This document shows positions 23,539-31,780 of a DNA stretch of 47,938 nt, piece after piece. The notes below the pieces were generated by a model. It searched no databases and was not told where the DNA came from. It saw only the letters and a list, made by a program, of their open reading frames with translations. The position numbers and the translations under genes are program-made. How positions within the stretch are numbered: position 1 is the stretch's first letter; each line of letters starts with the position of its first letter. The stretch lies in the NCBI GenBank assembly GCA_021738535.1, contig JAIPBU010000031.1, forward strand, positions 1 through 47,938. The letters are read 5' to 3'. Source of the stretch: Bacteroidales bacterium. Lineage in GTDB: Bacteria; Bacteroidota; Bacteroidia; Bacteroidales; VadinHA17.

Positions 23539-24831
23539 ATGAAAGACAATTATCCTGACCTGGAAGGCAAAGCTGTTCCGGAATATTTTAAAAAACGAAT
23601 CAGGAGCGCAGCTGAATTGAAACGTCTTATGCCTTACAGGGAAGCAGGGCAGGGTGACCTGGGAAAATCTTTGAATAGTGAGCCGCATGATACCGGCGCC
23701 TGCATTTATATTCATGTCCCTTTTTGTAACAATTCCTGTAGCTTCTGTGGTTATTATAAATGCCTGAACCCTCACAGGGGGCTGGTAGATGCATTTACGG
23801 AGCAGGTGAAAAATGACCTGGAATATCTTTCAGGTATGCCATGGGTGGCTAAGAATAAATTCAGGGCAGTGTATTTTGGCGGAGGAACGCCAAGCTCTTT
23901 GCCTTCAGGTAGTTTTTTTGATATGGTTGACTTAATCAGCCGCGAATTTAATCTTTCAGAAGATTGCGAAATAAGTTTTGAGTCAACTATTTCTGACCTG
24001 GATGAGGAATACCTCGAAGGACTTGGGAAGAGCAGTGTTAACAGGGTTAGCCTTGGGATCCAGTCATTCGATGATAAAGTTCGTAAAAAGAATTCGCGCA
24101 TTTCAGGCACAGATGATATAAGGGATACAATAAGGGGCCTGCGCAGTGCAGGAATAAGCAATATATGTGCTGATTTGATGTACAATATTAAAGGACAAAC
24201 TGTTGATTCATGGCAATCGGACCTGGAAATGATACGTAAGCTGGGACTCAATGGAGCAAGTGTTTATCCTCTTATCCCATTCCCGGGGTCACCTATGGTT
24301 GTGAAAGGTGATTACAGCGAAGCCGAACCGGCGGACGAATACAGGTATTTTGCTATGGCTGATCAGTCGCTACTCTCCATCCCGGGATGGAAATATTACA
24401 CCCCGGTTCAGTATGGTCATTACAAGACAGGTAAGGCAGGGTATGTTGTATCCCAGGCTGATAATGCGGATATACTTGCTATAGGTCCGGGTGCAGGAGG
24501 CAGGATAAATGAAATACAGTATCTGAATACATATACGGTTGAAGATTATGCAATACCCGGGACTTTCCCGAGGCGCAAAATGAAAATAAGCTCAATGGGG
24601 CCGGCTTACAGGGCTGTTGAAAGAAAACTGAGTTTATTCAGGAAAACCAGTGAATATGTTGATAGCCTGGAAGAAGCATATGCAGATGATCATGATTTCC
24701 TGGAATTTTTGCTAAAGAACTCTTTCATCAGGTATGCAAAAAATGAGATCAGCCTTACCAGAACAGGACGTTACTGGTCCGGCAACTTAGCCTCCCTTGC
24801 AACAGGTCATAACCGCCAGCTTAATGTTTAG
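23539..24831 (+). CDS. Coproporphyrinogen III oxidase-like radical SAM protein (HemN/HemW/HutW family)
   Basis: A 430-residue radical SAM enzyme with the 4Fe-4S motif C63-x3-C67-x2-C70 (CNNSCSFC), the FGGGTPSSL SAM-binding strand, ESTISDLDEEYL, RVSLGIQSFDD and the AIGPGAGG segment that parallels GxGAG of HemN-type proteins. Family members oxidise coproporphyrinogen III (HemN), chaperone heme (HemW) or open heme anaerobically (HutW/ChuW). The unusual N-terminal 50 residues and the PLIPFPGSPM region make me favour the HutW-like side, without certainty. No heme-uptake genes adjoin it. A clear GGAGG at 23525-23529, 9 nt before the ATG, is a strong Shine-Dalgarno, unusual next to its neighbours. 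It is monocistronic and ends 53 bp from the convergent GH5 gene. Confidence 0.85.
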   Translation: MKDNYPDLEGKAVPEYFKKRIRSAAELKRLMPYREAGQGDLGKSLNSEPHDTGACIYIHVPFCNNSCSFCGYYKCLNPHRGLVDAFTEQVKNDLEYLSGMPWVAKNKFRAVYFGGGTPSSLPSGSFFDMVDLISREFNLSEDCEISFESTISDLDEEYLEGLGKSSVNRVSLGIQSFDDKVRKKNSRISGTDDIRDTIRGLRSAGISNICADLMYNIKGQTVDSWQSDLEMIRKLGLNGASVYPLIPFPGSPMVVKGDYSEAEPADEYRYFAMADQSLLSIPGWKYYTPVQYGHYKTGKAGYVVSQADNADILAIGPGAGGRINEIQYLNTYTVEDYAIPGTFPRRKMKISSMGPAYRAVERKLSLFRKTSEYVDSLEEAYADDHDFLEFLLKNSFIRYAKNEISLTRTGRYWSGNLASLATGHNRQLNV

Positions 24832-24884
24832 TCTTTTGCAATAATGAATAAAAAGGTAAGCCGGTGCAGGGCCAAAAAAATAAA

Positions 24885-26198
24885 TCATTCATCAAGTATG
24901 CCGGTCAGCAAGCTGTTGTATCTGGCTATAAGGTTTATGGTTGTAGTATCGCTGTCAAACACGGAATATAGTCCCTGCGGTTCATGGGGAGGATCTCCCA
25001 GGTAATCATCGCCACCTTCCCACATGTAGCTTTCGCCTCCTGATCGGCCTTCGCCTGAATATGCCCAGAAGTTGCAGCCTGCCATTATATCTCTGTTTTC
25101 TGCGTGTTCAAGTAATTTTTCAAAGGCATTTTTGTAATATATGTCGCGGTACATCACACCTTCATCAGTATCATACCCATATTCATCACGTGGCATACCA
25201 AATTCTTCAAAAACAATTGGTTTATTCAGTTCACGTGCAACGGCAATGTGATCTTCCATATAGCGGTTGGTTTTAGCTATACTGCTATCCATTCCCGATT
25301 CTACCCCTGAGGGGTCCATCCATCCCCAGTTTTTTGGCCATATATGCATTGTAAGGTAATCAATATCCGGGTTTGCGTGAATCTCCCTGAAGGCATCCAT
25401 TGAATACTCGCAACCGTGCAGTCCCTCTGTTCCGGTAGTCACCAGGTGATTTTCATCAAGTTCCTTTATCAGGGAAGCAGTGGAGGCGATCATCTCCATG
25501 AAAGCGGGCAGATTCTCAGTGCTGAAAGCGCGTGGTTCATTTGCTACTTCCCATGTCATTATTGCAGGGTCTTCCGTGTACTTAACACCCGTATATTTAT
25601 TTGTACGCCCCAGCATGAATCTTATATGGTCATGATACTGTTCTATACATTTTTCACAATCATGAAACTGACCTGCATATTCCATAAACCCGGGCCAGGT
25701 ATTACCGGGAAGGGTGGGATAGGGGATAGGGCCGTAGCCGTTCCAGTTTAGGTACTGTGAAAATCCGCCCGACCATTCCCAGCTGTTATTCAGGTAGAGG
25801 ATGGCATACTGGTTACGTTTACTCATCTCGGCCAGGAGGAAATCGAGACCATCAAGCAGTTTTTCGTTATATTTTCCAGGTTCAACCTGGAGAGCTGGTG
25901 TAACCCTTGTAGGTTCACCGTCCGGTCCTTCAGCACCCACCAGAACACGTAAATTGTTCACCCCAATACTTTGAAGATGATCAAGTTCCCTGATCAGTCT
26001 TTCGCGGTTGCCGTATATGCTTTCAGAGCCAAGGATAGCCCCGTACCAGTAATTGGCACCGATAAAATAATATGGTTCATCCTGTATTTTAAACATACCT
26101 TTGTTAACAGTGATATAATCTTTTTGATCTCCGGTGCAGCTGCTTATTGTCATAGCGAATAAATAAATTAAAGCAAGGAAAAAGGTTCTTGTATTCAT
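24885..26198 (-). CDS. GH5-family glycoside hydrolase lipoprotein, beta-mannanase-like
   Basis: A 437-residue lipoprotein: signal with lipobox ISSC (lipidated C21), so it is membrane-anchored. The TIM-barrel domain shows YFIGANYWYGAILGS near the N terminus, the acid/base E221 in TWEVANEP and the nucleophile E332 in FEEFGMP, the order expected in clan GH-A. The overall look (GANYWYG, NNLRVLVGAEGPDG) is that of GH5 subfamily 7-type endo-beta-1,4-mannanases, though other GH5 specificities such as cellulase are possible. It starts 2 bp after the GH31 gene stop, so the two are one operon, probably acting on the same polysaccharide (mannan, galactomannan or xyloglucan fragments). There is no SusC/SusD pair nearby, so this is not a full polysaccharide-utilisation locus. 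Confidence 0.85.
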   Translation of the reverse strand: MNTRTFFLALIYLFAMTISSCTGDQKDYITVNKGMFKIQDEPYYFIGANYWYGAILGSESIYGNRERLIRELDHLQSIGVNNLRVLVGAEGPDGEPTRVTPALQVEPGKYNEKLLDGLDFLLAEMSKRNQYAILYLNNSWEWSGGFSQYLNWNGYGPIPYPTLPGNTWPGFMEYAGQFHDCEKCIEQYHDHIRFMLGRTNKYTGVKYTEDPAIMTWEVANEPRAFSTENLPAFMEMIASTASLIKELDENHLVTTGTEGLHGCEYSMDAFREIHANPDIDYLTMHIWPKNWGWMDPSGVESGMDSSIAKTNRYMEDHIAVARELNKPIVFEEFGMPRDEYGYDTDEGVMYRDIYYKNAFEKLLEHAENRDIMAGCNFWAYSGEGRSGGESYMWEGGDDYLGDPPHEPQGLYSVFDSDTTTINLIARYNSLLTGILDE

Positions 26199-26200
26199 AA

Positions 26201-29047
26201 TTATAGGTTTATCCTGATTGGTGTTCCATTGTATTTTACAGTTTCATAAGGTTCCCGGTTTGTATCAGTAGCCAGGGAATTGTCTTTTGATATTACAAAT
26301 ATATTAAATGTTCTTTCCTTCAGCATACCAGGAAATTCTCCCTGTCGCTGTGAGATGGTAAGTACCCCGGATTCTTCCTCGTAGCTGAAGGGGATAAGTG
26401 AATAAGCACCATCTTCATAGTTATTATTCTGCTTTTCATCTTCATATAGAGTGAAACTGCCGTTGTTCCCTTTATAAACAAACAGCTTTAGCGGATCAGC
26501 TTTTTTCTCACCTGTGTACTGTATCACCGGTCCAACAGGGATAATTGAACCTGCTTTTACAAAGAGGGGCATCTCACACAGTGGAGCCTGTGCTGAAATA
26601 TCCTGTCCCCCTTCGTAATAGTTCCCGGTATGAAAATCATACCATCCGGTCCCTTCAGGGAGATAAACCTTACGGCTGCGTGCTTTGTACTCATAAACGG
26701 GGTTGACCAAAAAGGCAGGGCCGAACATATACTGGTCTTTAATATCATAAACATTCCTGTCGGGTTGAAAGTCCATTATCAATCCTCTCATTATTGTATA
26801 ATCATTGAGCCATGTTTGCCCGGCAAGAGAATAGATATATGGCATCAGCCTGTATCGTAGTTTGTTATATTTAACCATTGTCTTATAAGCAACATGGTTT
26901 TCAGGTGCAATATTGAATATTTCCCTGTAGGGGTATTGGCCGTGCGATCTGAATATTGGGCAGAAGGCACCATACTGGAACCACCGTGTATTCAGTTCAC
27001 GCCATTCTTCCCGGTCTTCAGGGGAGGGTTCATAATATCTCCTCTCCACTGCAAAACCGCCAATGTCCATTGTCCACCAGGGTATCCCTGACATGCAGAG
27101 GTTTAGACCGCAGGGTATCTGTGCTTCAAAGTCGTGCCACCTGGCAGCTATATCCCCGCTCCAGTTGGCTGCTGAATATCGTTGCAGTCCCGCATATGCA
27201 GATCGGGTCAGTATAAACACACGGCTGCCGGGATCAGCCCTTCGCTGTCCTTCGTATACCCCGCGGGCATTAACCAGGGCGTAGGCATTAAAGAAAAGCT
27301 CTGCGGGTCCTTCTGCAGTGGGGTTCATCAGTGCTTTACGCTCATCCATTGGCAGGTTGGATGTGATATCCGGTTCTGTGGCATCAAGCCACCAGGCATC
27401 AATACCTTTGCTGTAGAGTTTTTCGTTTATTTGTTTCCAGAACTCCTTACGTGCATCTTCATTAAATGCATCGTAGAAGGTAGAAACATATCCCAGCCAG
27501 TCCGCCTGTTCTTTTTCAACGTTTCTTTTATACAGCCATCCCCGGTCGTTCATATATTCATAGTTATCAGTGCCTGTGTAATACTTAGGCCATACTGATA
27601 TCATGATCCGCGTATTAAGTGAATCATGGAGTGTACTGATCATTCCTTCCGGGTCAGGGAACCTTTCAGGATCGAAATCATGTGATCCCCATTTATCCAG
27701 CGGCCAGTACTGCCAGTCCTGTACAATATTATCAAGTGGTATCTCCCTTGCCCTGTATTCCTTTACAACTGACATCAATTCTTCCCGGCTGGTATACCTT
27801 TCCCGGCTCTGCCAGAAGCCCATTGCCCATCCTGGCATCACTGGCGCCTTACCCGTCAGGGTGCGGTAGCCGCTGATTAATTCATCCATATTATTCCCGG
27901 CAATAAAGTAATAATCTATCTGCCCTGCAGCTTCTGAATAGAGTGATATCCTGTCCTGTTCACTGGCAGGGAGTGGATCAAGGTATCTCAGGGCCAGGTA
28001 TGATTGTCCACCATCAGGTATCCATTCAATTCTTATTTTATTCTTTTTGCCCTTTTTCATAAACAGTTCAAACTGGTTATGTGATGCATTCCATGCCTGT
28101 CGCCATCGATCAAACTTAAGAGTATCGTTGATCCATAGCTTTGCATACCCGGCCGAGGTGAAAATAAATTTATGTATGCCATCAACTGCAGATTCCATAT
28201 AACCTTCCCAGGTGACCCTGCCATTATCCGGTTTATATCCTTCCGGGAGTTTTTCCATATCAGGAATAAAGCGGTAGTCAATTTCATTTTCAATACGCCT
28301 GGTGTGAACCTTGTTTTCTTCTAATGACTCTGAATATCTTGCTGTCAGTCCTCCCGGGTTTCCCTTTTCATCATACAGTCTGAGTCCTGATAGTTGTTTA
28401 TATTCTCTTATATCCCCGTATTTCGTCCTGGAATAATTATCCCACAGTATACCGTAATTCCTGCTTGAGATAAAGAAAGGTATAGCCGTCATCGTATTAT
28501 ACTGGTACAGATCCAGGTTTTTCCCTTTCAGGTTCATGAAGGATGTCTGGTTAGCTCCCAGTCCGTAAATAGCTTCACCGGCAGGTGATTCGAATTGCTG
28601 TCTTACTGAATAATAGTCCCTGCCGGGAACTTTACTGAAGGTTTTTCCGCCGCCTTTTTTCTCTGCTAGGAAAGTATTGTTAGTTTTATCCGTGAATCTG
28701 ATTTCCCCTGTTTTTTTAGATGCACAGACATTAAGGGCAGACGTTTGCAGGATAAAGGCCGAGTCATTCTCAGCAATACTGTAATCGACATCAACAGGAT
28801 CAATATCCACGGTCATAAGGCTTAATTTCTCCGGGAATTGACTTCCTTTAACAGAACTCACATGTACAATATTGTCTTTTACAATACTTACTTTTACAAG
28901 TTCATTGGGTTGATCAAGAGGTTTTATTAGCAGTCCGTTTTCTGTTATACCTGTCTTATTCCCCGAGCATGACGTTATAAGAGGGACCAGGCAAACAACG
29001 AGTGATTTAAATATTTTAAACACGGCACTTGTTTTTTTGTTAGTCAT
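26201..29047 (-). CDS. GH31 alpha-glycosidase lipoprotein with PA14 domain, alpha-xylosidase-like
   Basis: A 948-residue lipoprotein with lipobox ITSC (C27). An N-terminal galactose-mutarotase-like domain holds a PA14 insertion (about 265-358, EGYMESAVDGIHKFIFTSAG). The GH31 barrel has nucleophile D555 in WWLDATEPD and acid/base D632 in WSGDIAARW, then a C-terminal beta-sandwich. The PA14 insertion and length match the xyloglucan alpha-xylosidases of Cellvibrio and Bacteroides. Alpha-glucosidase or other GH31 activity cannot be ruled out. It would remove alpha-linked xylose from xyloglucan oligosaccharides at the cell surface or in the periplasm. It is first in a two-gene operon with the GH5 enzyme (2-bp gap) and divergent from the SDR gene. 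Confidence 0.9.
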   Translation of the reverse strand: MTNKKTSAVFKIFKSLVVCLVPLITSCSGNKTGITENGLLIKPLDQPNELVKVSIVKDNIVHVSSVKGSQFPEKLSLMTVDIDPVDVDYSIAENDSAFILQTSALNVCASKKTGEIRFTDKTNNTFLAEKKGGGKTFSKVPGRDYYSVRQQFESPAGEAIYGLGANQTSFMNLKGKNLDLYQYNTMTAIPFFISSRNYGILWDNYSRTKYGDIREYKQLSGLRLYDEKGNPGGLTARYSESLEENKVHTRRIENEIDYRFIPDMEKLPEGYKPDNGRVTWEGYMESAVDGIHKFIFTSAGYAKLWINDTLKFDRWRQAWNASHNQFELFMKKGKKNKIRIEWIPDGGQSYLALRYLDPLPASEQDRISLYSEAAGQIDYYFIAGNNMDELISGYRTLTGKAPVMPGWAMGFWQSRERYTSREELMSVVKEYRAREIPLDNIVQDWQYWPLDKWGSHDFDPERFPDPEGMISTLHDSLNTRIMISVWPKYYTGTDNYEYMNDRGWLYKRNVEKEQADWLGYVSTFYDAFNEDARKEFWKQINEKLYSKGIDAWWLDATEPDITSNLPMDERKALMNPTAEGPAELFFNAYALVNARGVYEGQRRADPGSRVFILTRSAYAGLQRYSAANWSGDIAARWHDFEAQIPCGLNLCMSGIPWWTMDIGGFAVERRYYEPSPEDREEWRELNTRWFQYGAFCPIFRSHGQYPYREIFNIAPENHVAYKTMVKYNKLRYRLMPYIYSLAGQTWLNDYTIMRGLIMDFQPDRNVYDIKDQYMFGPAFLVNPVYEYKARSRKVYLPEGTGWYDFHTGNYYEGGQDISAQAPLCEMPLFVKAGSIIPVGPVIQYTGEKKADPLKLFVYKGNNGSFTLYEDEKQNNNYEDGAYSLIPFSYEEESGVLTISQRQGEFPGMLKERTFNIFVISKDNSLATDTNREPYETVKYNGTPIRINL

Positions 29048-29101
29048 ATAAATAACAGTGAGAATTAAAGATGTAGTAATTTCAATTAACTAATATACAA
29101 A

Positions 29102-30037
29102 ATGAGCAATAATAAATGGACAACAGACGATATTCCGTCACTTTCAGGTAAAGTAATCCTTGTTACAGGCGGTAACAGCGGACTTGGTTATGAGTCTGTG
29201 CGGGCACTTTCAGCAGCAGGGGCAGAAGTAATACTGGCATCAAGGTCGGTAGAGAAGGGGGAAGAGGCAAGAGATAGCATCATTAAGGAATTCAGCGGGG
29301 CAAAAATAAAGGTAATGCAGCTTGATCTGGGTGATCTTTCATCGGTAAAAGAATTTGCCGAAAACTTTTTGAGTGAGTATGACCGGCTTGATGTGCTGAT
29401 GAATAATGCGGGTATAATGACGACCCCGTATTTTCTAACAAAGGATGGTCTTGAGGCACAGAACGGGATTAATCATTACGGTCATTTCGCCCTTACGAGA
29501 TACCTGCTTGACACAATCATTAAAACGGGCGGTGCACGGATAGTAAATATAAGCAGCAATGCCCATAAGGCAGGTAAGATGGATTCTGATGATCCTTTGT
29601 TTAAGGATGGTGCAGGCTATACTCCCATGAAGTCTTATGGCCGCAGTAAATTATCAAACCTGCTTTTCACTTATGAATTGCAGAGAATGTTTGATTCGGA
29701 TGGCACCAATGCGATAGCCGTAGCTGCCCACCCGGGATTTTCCAGGACAAACCTTATAAGGTATATCGATAAGAAGTTCATTTACAAATTATTTAGTCCT
29801 CTGCTTCACCCAGTTTCGCAGAGTGCTGACATGGGTGCTCTTCCCCAGATCCGTGCAGCTGTTGATCCGGCTGTAAAGGGAGGCGAGTATTATGGTCCTG
29901 CCGGTTTTGCCCAGATGAAGGGATATCCCGTGAAGGTCAATTCAAATGCGGCATCGCACGACAGGGAAGCTGCCCGTAAGCTGTGGAAACTTACGGAAGA
30001 ACTGGTAGATAGCAGAATTAAGATTAACGATTTATGA
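29102..30037 (+). CDS. Short-chain dehydrogenase/reductase, retinol dehydrogenase-like
   Basis: A 311-residue cytoplasmic NAD(P)-dependent oxidoreductase of the SDR superfamily. It has the cofactor motif TGGNSGLG near residue 20, NNAG (MNNAGIM), catalytic Ser in VNISSNAH and catalytic Tyr/Lys in SYGRSKLSN. The arrangement and the extended C terminus resemble the WW-domain oxidoreductase/retinol dehydrogenase-like branch. The substrate is unknown. The gene is transcribed away from the GH31-GH5 pair and converges on the M28 peptidase. Its last codons run into a large hairpin (30022-30070) that probably terminates both genes. Confidence 0.9.
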   Translation: MSNNKWTTDDIPSLSGKVILVTGGNSGLGYESVRALSAAGAEVILASRSVEKGEEARDSIIKEFSGAKIKVMQLDLGDLSSVKEFAENFLSEYDRLDVLMNNAGIMTTPYFLTKDGLEAQNGINHYGHFALTRYLLDTIIKTGGARIVNISSNAHKAGKMDSDDPLFKDGAGYTPMKSYGRSKLSNLLFTYELQRMFDSDGTNAIAVAAHPGFSRTNLIRYIDKKFIYKLFSPLLHPVSQSADMGALPQIRAAVDPAVKGGEYYGPAGFAQMKGYPVKVNSNAASHDREAARKLWKLTEELVDSRIKINDL

Positions 30038-30070
30038 TTTAAAGATTTCTTAAATCTTAAATCGTTAATC
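30022..30070. terminator. Bidirectional hairpin between convergent SDR and M28 genes
   Basis: 21-bp arms (30022-30042 and 30050-30070) pair with one mismatch around a 7-nt loop, beginning GATTAACGATTT and ending AAATCGTTAATC. The left arm includes the SDR stop codon and the right arm abuts the M28 stop, the usual place for a shared terminator. The stem is AT-rich. Confidence 0.65.
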
Positions 30071-30071
30071 G

Positions 30072-31637
30072 TCAATCTTCTTTCAGGAAGTCTGGCACTT
30101 CATCCATATTAGCCAGTTTTTCCGTAATGGTATATCCAAGCTTACAGATGCTTTCTGCTTTGGCATAATCTATCTTTTCAGGGTCATCACCTGGCTTGTG
30201 CAGATCTTCATGCACTCCTGAGAAGAAAAAGAAAGCGGGAATTTCCCGGCTTATAAACGACTGGTGGTCGCTTCCCCCGGGGGAATGCTCATCGTCATCA
30301 AAAATCAGGGGGAAATCCGTTATACCATTATTCAGTTCACCTATAAAGGTTTCAAGTGCTGCCAGGTATTTTTTATTGGTAACGACGTAGTGGGCCCTGC
30401 TTTCTTTGTTTTTATTGTCGCTTCGCCCGATCATATCCATATTAAGATTGAACCTGATATTTTCGATGGGATATTCTCCGCTGCCCACAAAGTAACGTGA
30501 TCCGCACAGGCCCATTTCCTCTCCAGTATAGGTAATGAAAATAACCGATCTTTTACAGGGCTTAAGAGCCAGTGCTTCAGCAATCTCAATTACACCTGCC
30601 GAGCCGCTTGCATTATCATCAGCGCCGTTACAAACCTGACCATTGAGTTTCTTAACATGGTCAAGATGTGCTCCTACTGTTATGTATTCATTTTTTAATT
30701 CAGGATCAGTACCTTCAACAAGCCCGACAACATTTTTGGTATAAATAATTTCTTCGTTCAGGACTTCCACCTTGCTATTCAGGTACACACCTTCCAGGAT
30801 CTGAGGTTTATAGTTTTTAAGAATATTATCACTGTACCTGAAAGGACTGCCAGGGTGTCCTTTCATTATTGCTTCCAGGAAAGATGGTTTTACATAATAT
30901 ATTGAAGGTATACGTGAAGATCTCTCCCTGTCACGGTTATCCTGATAAACATATTTTTCGGTACGGAATTCACTGGGTATCATTTCAAAGGGGATTCCCA
31001 TGGAACCATTTATATCTACCATAACAAGTGCTTCAGCCCCTTTGCTGAAGAGATTCCCGAATTTGGCCCTGAAGCCGTTTGGCCCGGTATATTTTTTATG
31101 CACGTCTTCCGGCAGTACGGGTGTCCCATTTTTCTCCGGGGCTCCGTTAATGCATACAATAACTTTTCCTGAAACATCCAGTCCTTCAAAATCGTTCCAC
31201 CCGTGATCAGGTTCTTCAATACCATAGCCTGCCCATGCTATTTCAGTGCGGTCATGGTTAAGCTTACTGCCATACATTATTTTAAAATCTTCCTTGTGCC
31301 CGAATGACATCGACTCACCATTTATCAGAATATTCCAGTTCAGCTTATCGTTGTATTCTGTTTTTGCAAAGGGCACACCCTGGAAAAATGACTTTGTGCT
31401 GTCATTTTTTCCGATTGCCGGTTCCAGTCCCGCTGCAGCAAACTGGGATGCAACATACCGGGCTGCAATTTCATATTCCTCTGATGGTCCGACCCTGCCG
31501 TTCATAAAATCCGAGGCCAGGAAATGTATATGTCCTTTCAGTTCATCTGCACTTATTGTTTCAGGCTGCGCTTGTGTGCATATCGGCAATAAAAAGACAA
31601 GGGCAGCAAATAGGAAGGAGGTTTTTTTAATTATCAT
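30072..31637 (-). CDS. Secreted M28-family metallopeptidase with PA domain
   Basis: A 521-residue zinc aminopeptidase with a signal peptide (ending CTQAQ). A protease-associated domain (about 130-250, EIAWAGYGIEEPDHGWNDFE) precedes the catalytic domain. The two-zinc site residues are visible in GAHLDHV (His), NGADDNASG (Asp), TGEEMGLCGS (catalytic Glu and metal Glu), NMDMIGR (Asp) and DLHKPGDD (His). This class removes N-terminal amino acids or acts as a carboxypeptidase Q-like enzyme on peptides in the periplasm. Its length is usual for PA-M28 proteins of Bacteroidota. It is divergent from the FtsX-like permease with a 143-bp intergenic region that shows no clear promoter box. Confidence 0.93.
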   Translation of the reverse strand: MIIKKTSFLFAALVFLLPICTQAQPETISADELKGHIHFLASDFMNGRVGPSEEYEIAARYVASQFAAAGLEPAIGKNDSTKSFFQGVPFAKTEYNDKLNWNILINGESMSFGHKEDFKIMYGSKLNHDRTEIAWAGYGIEEPDHGWNDFEGLDVSGKVIVCINGAPEKNGTPVLPEDVHKKYTGPNGFRAKFGNLFSKGAEALVMVDINGSMGIPFEMIPSEFRTEKYVYQDNRDRERSSRIPSIYYVKPSFLEAIMKGHPGSPFRYSDNILKNYKPQILEGVYLNSKVEVLNEEIIYTKNVVGLVEGTDPELKNEYITVGAHLDHVKKLNGQVCNGADDNASGSAGVIEIAEALALKPCKRSVIFITYTGEEMGLCGSRYFVGSGEYPIENIRFNLNMDMIGRSDNKNKESRAHYVVTNKKYLAALETFIGELNNGITDFPLIFDDDEHSPGGSDHQSFISREIPAFFFFSGVHEDLHKPGDDPEKIDYAKAESICKLGYTITEKLANMDEVPDFLKED

Positions 31638-31780
31638 GATCTGTTTTGTTTGGTTTATTTCTTTACAAGATTATTTATAAAGACTCTGCAATTTACAGAT
31701 TGATGCTTAAAAAACACAATATATTTTTCATGCAGCGGAGTAGCTTTTCAGTCGTCTTATAGGTACTAAAAACCAATGAC

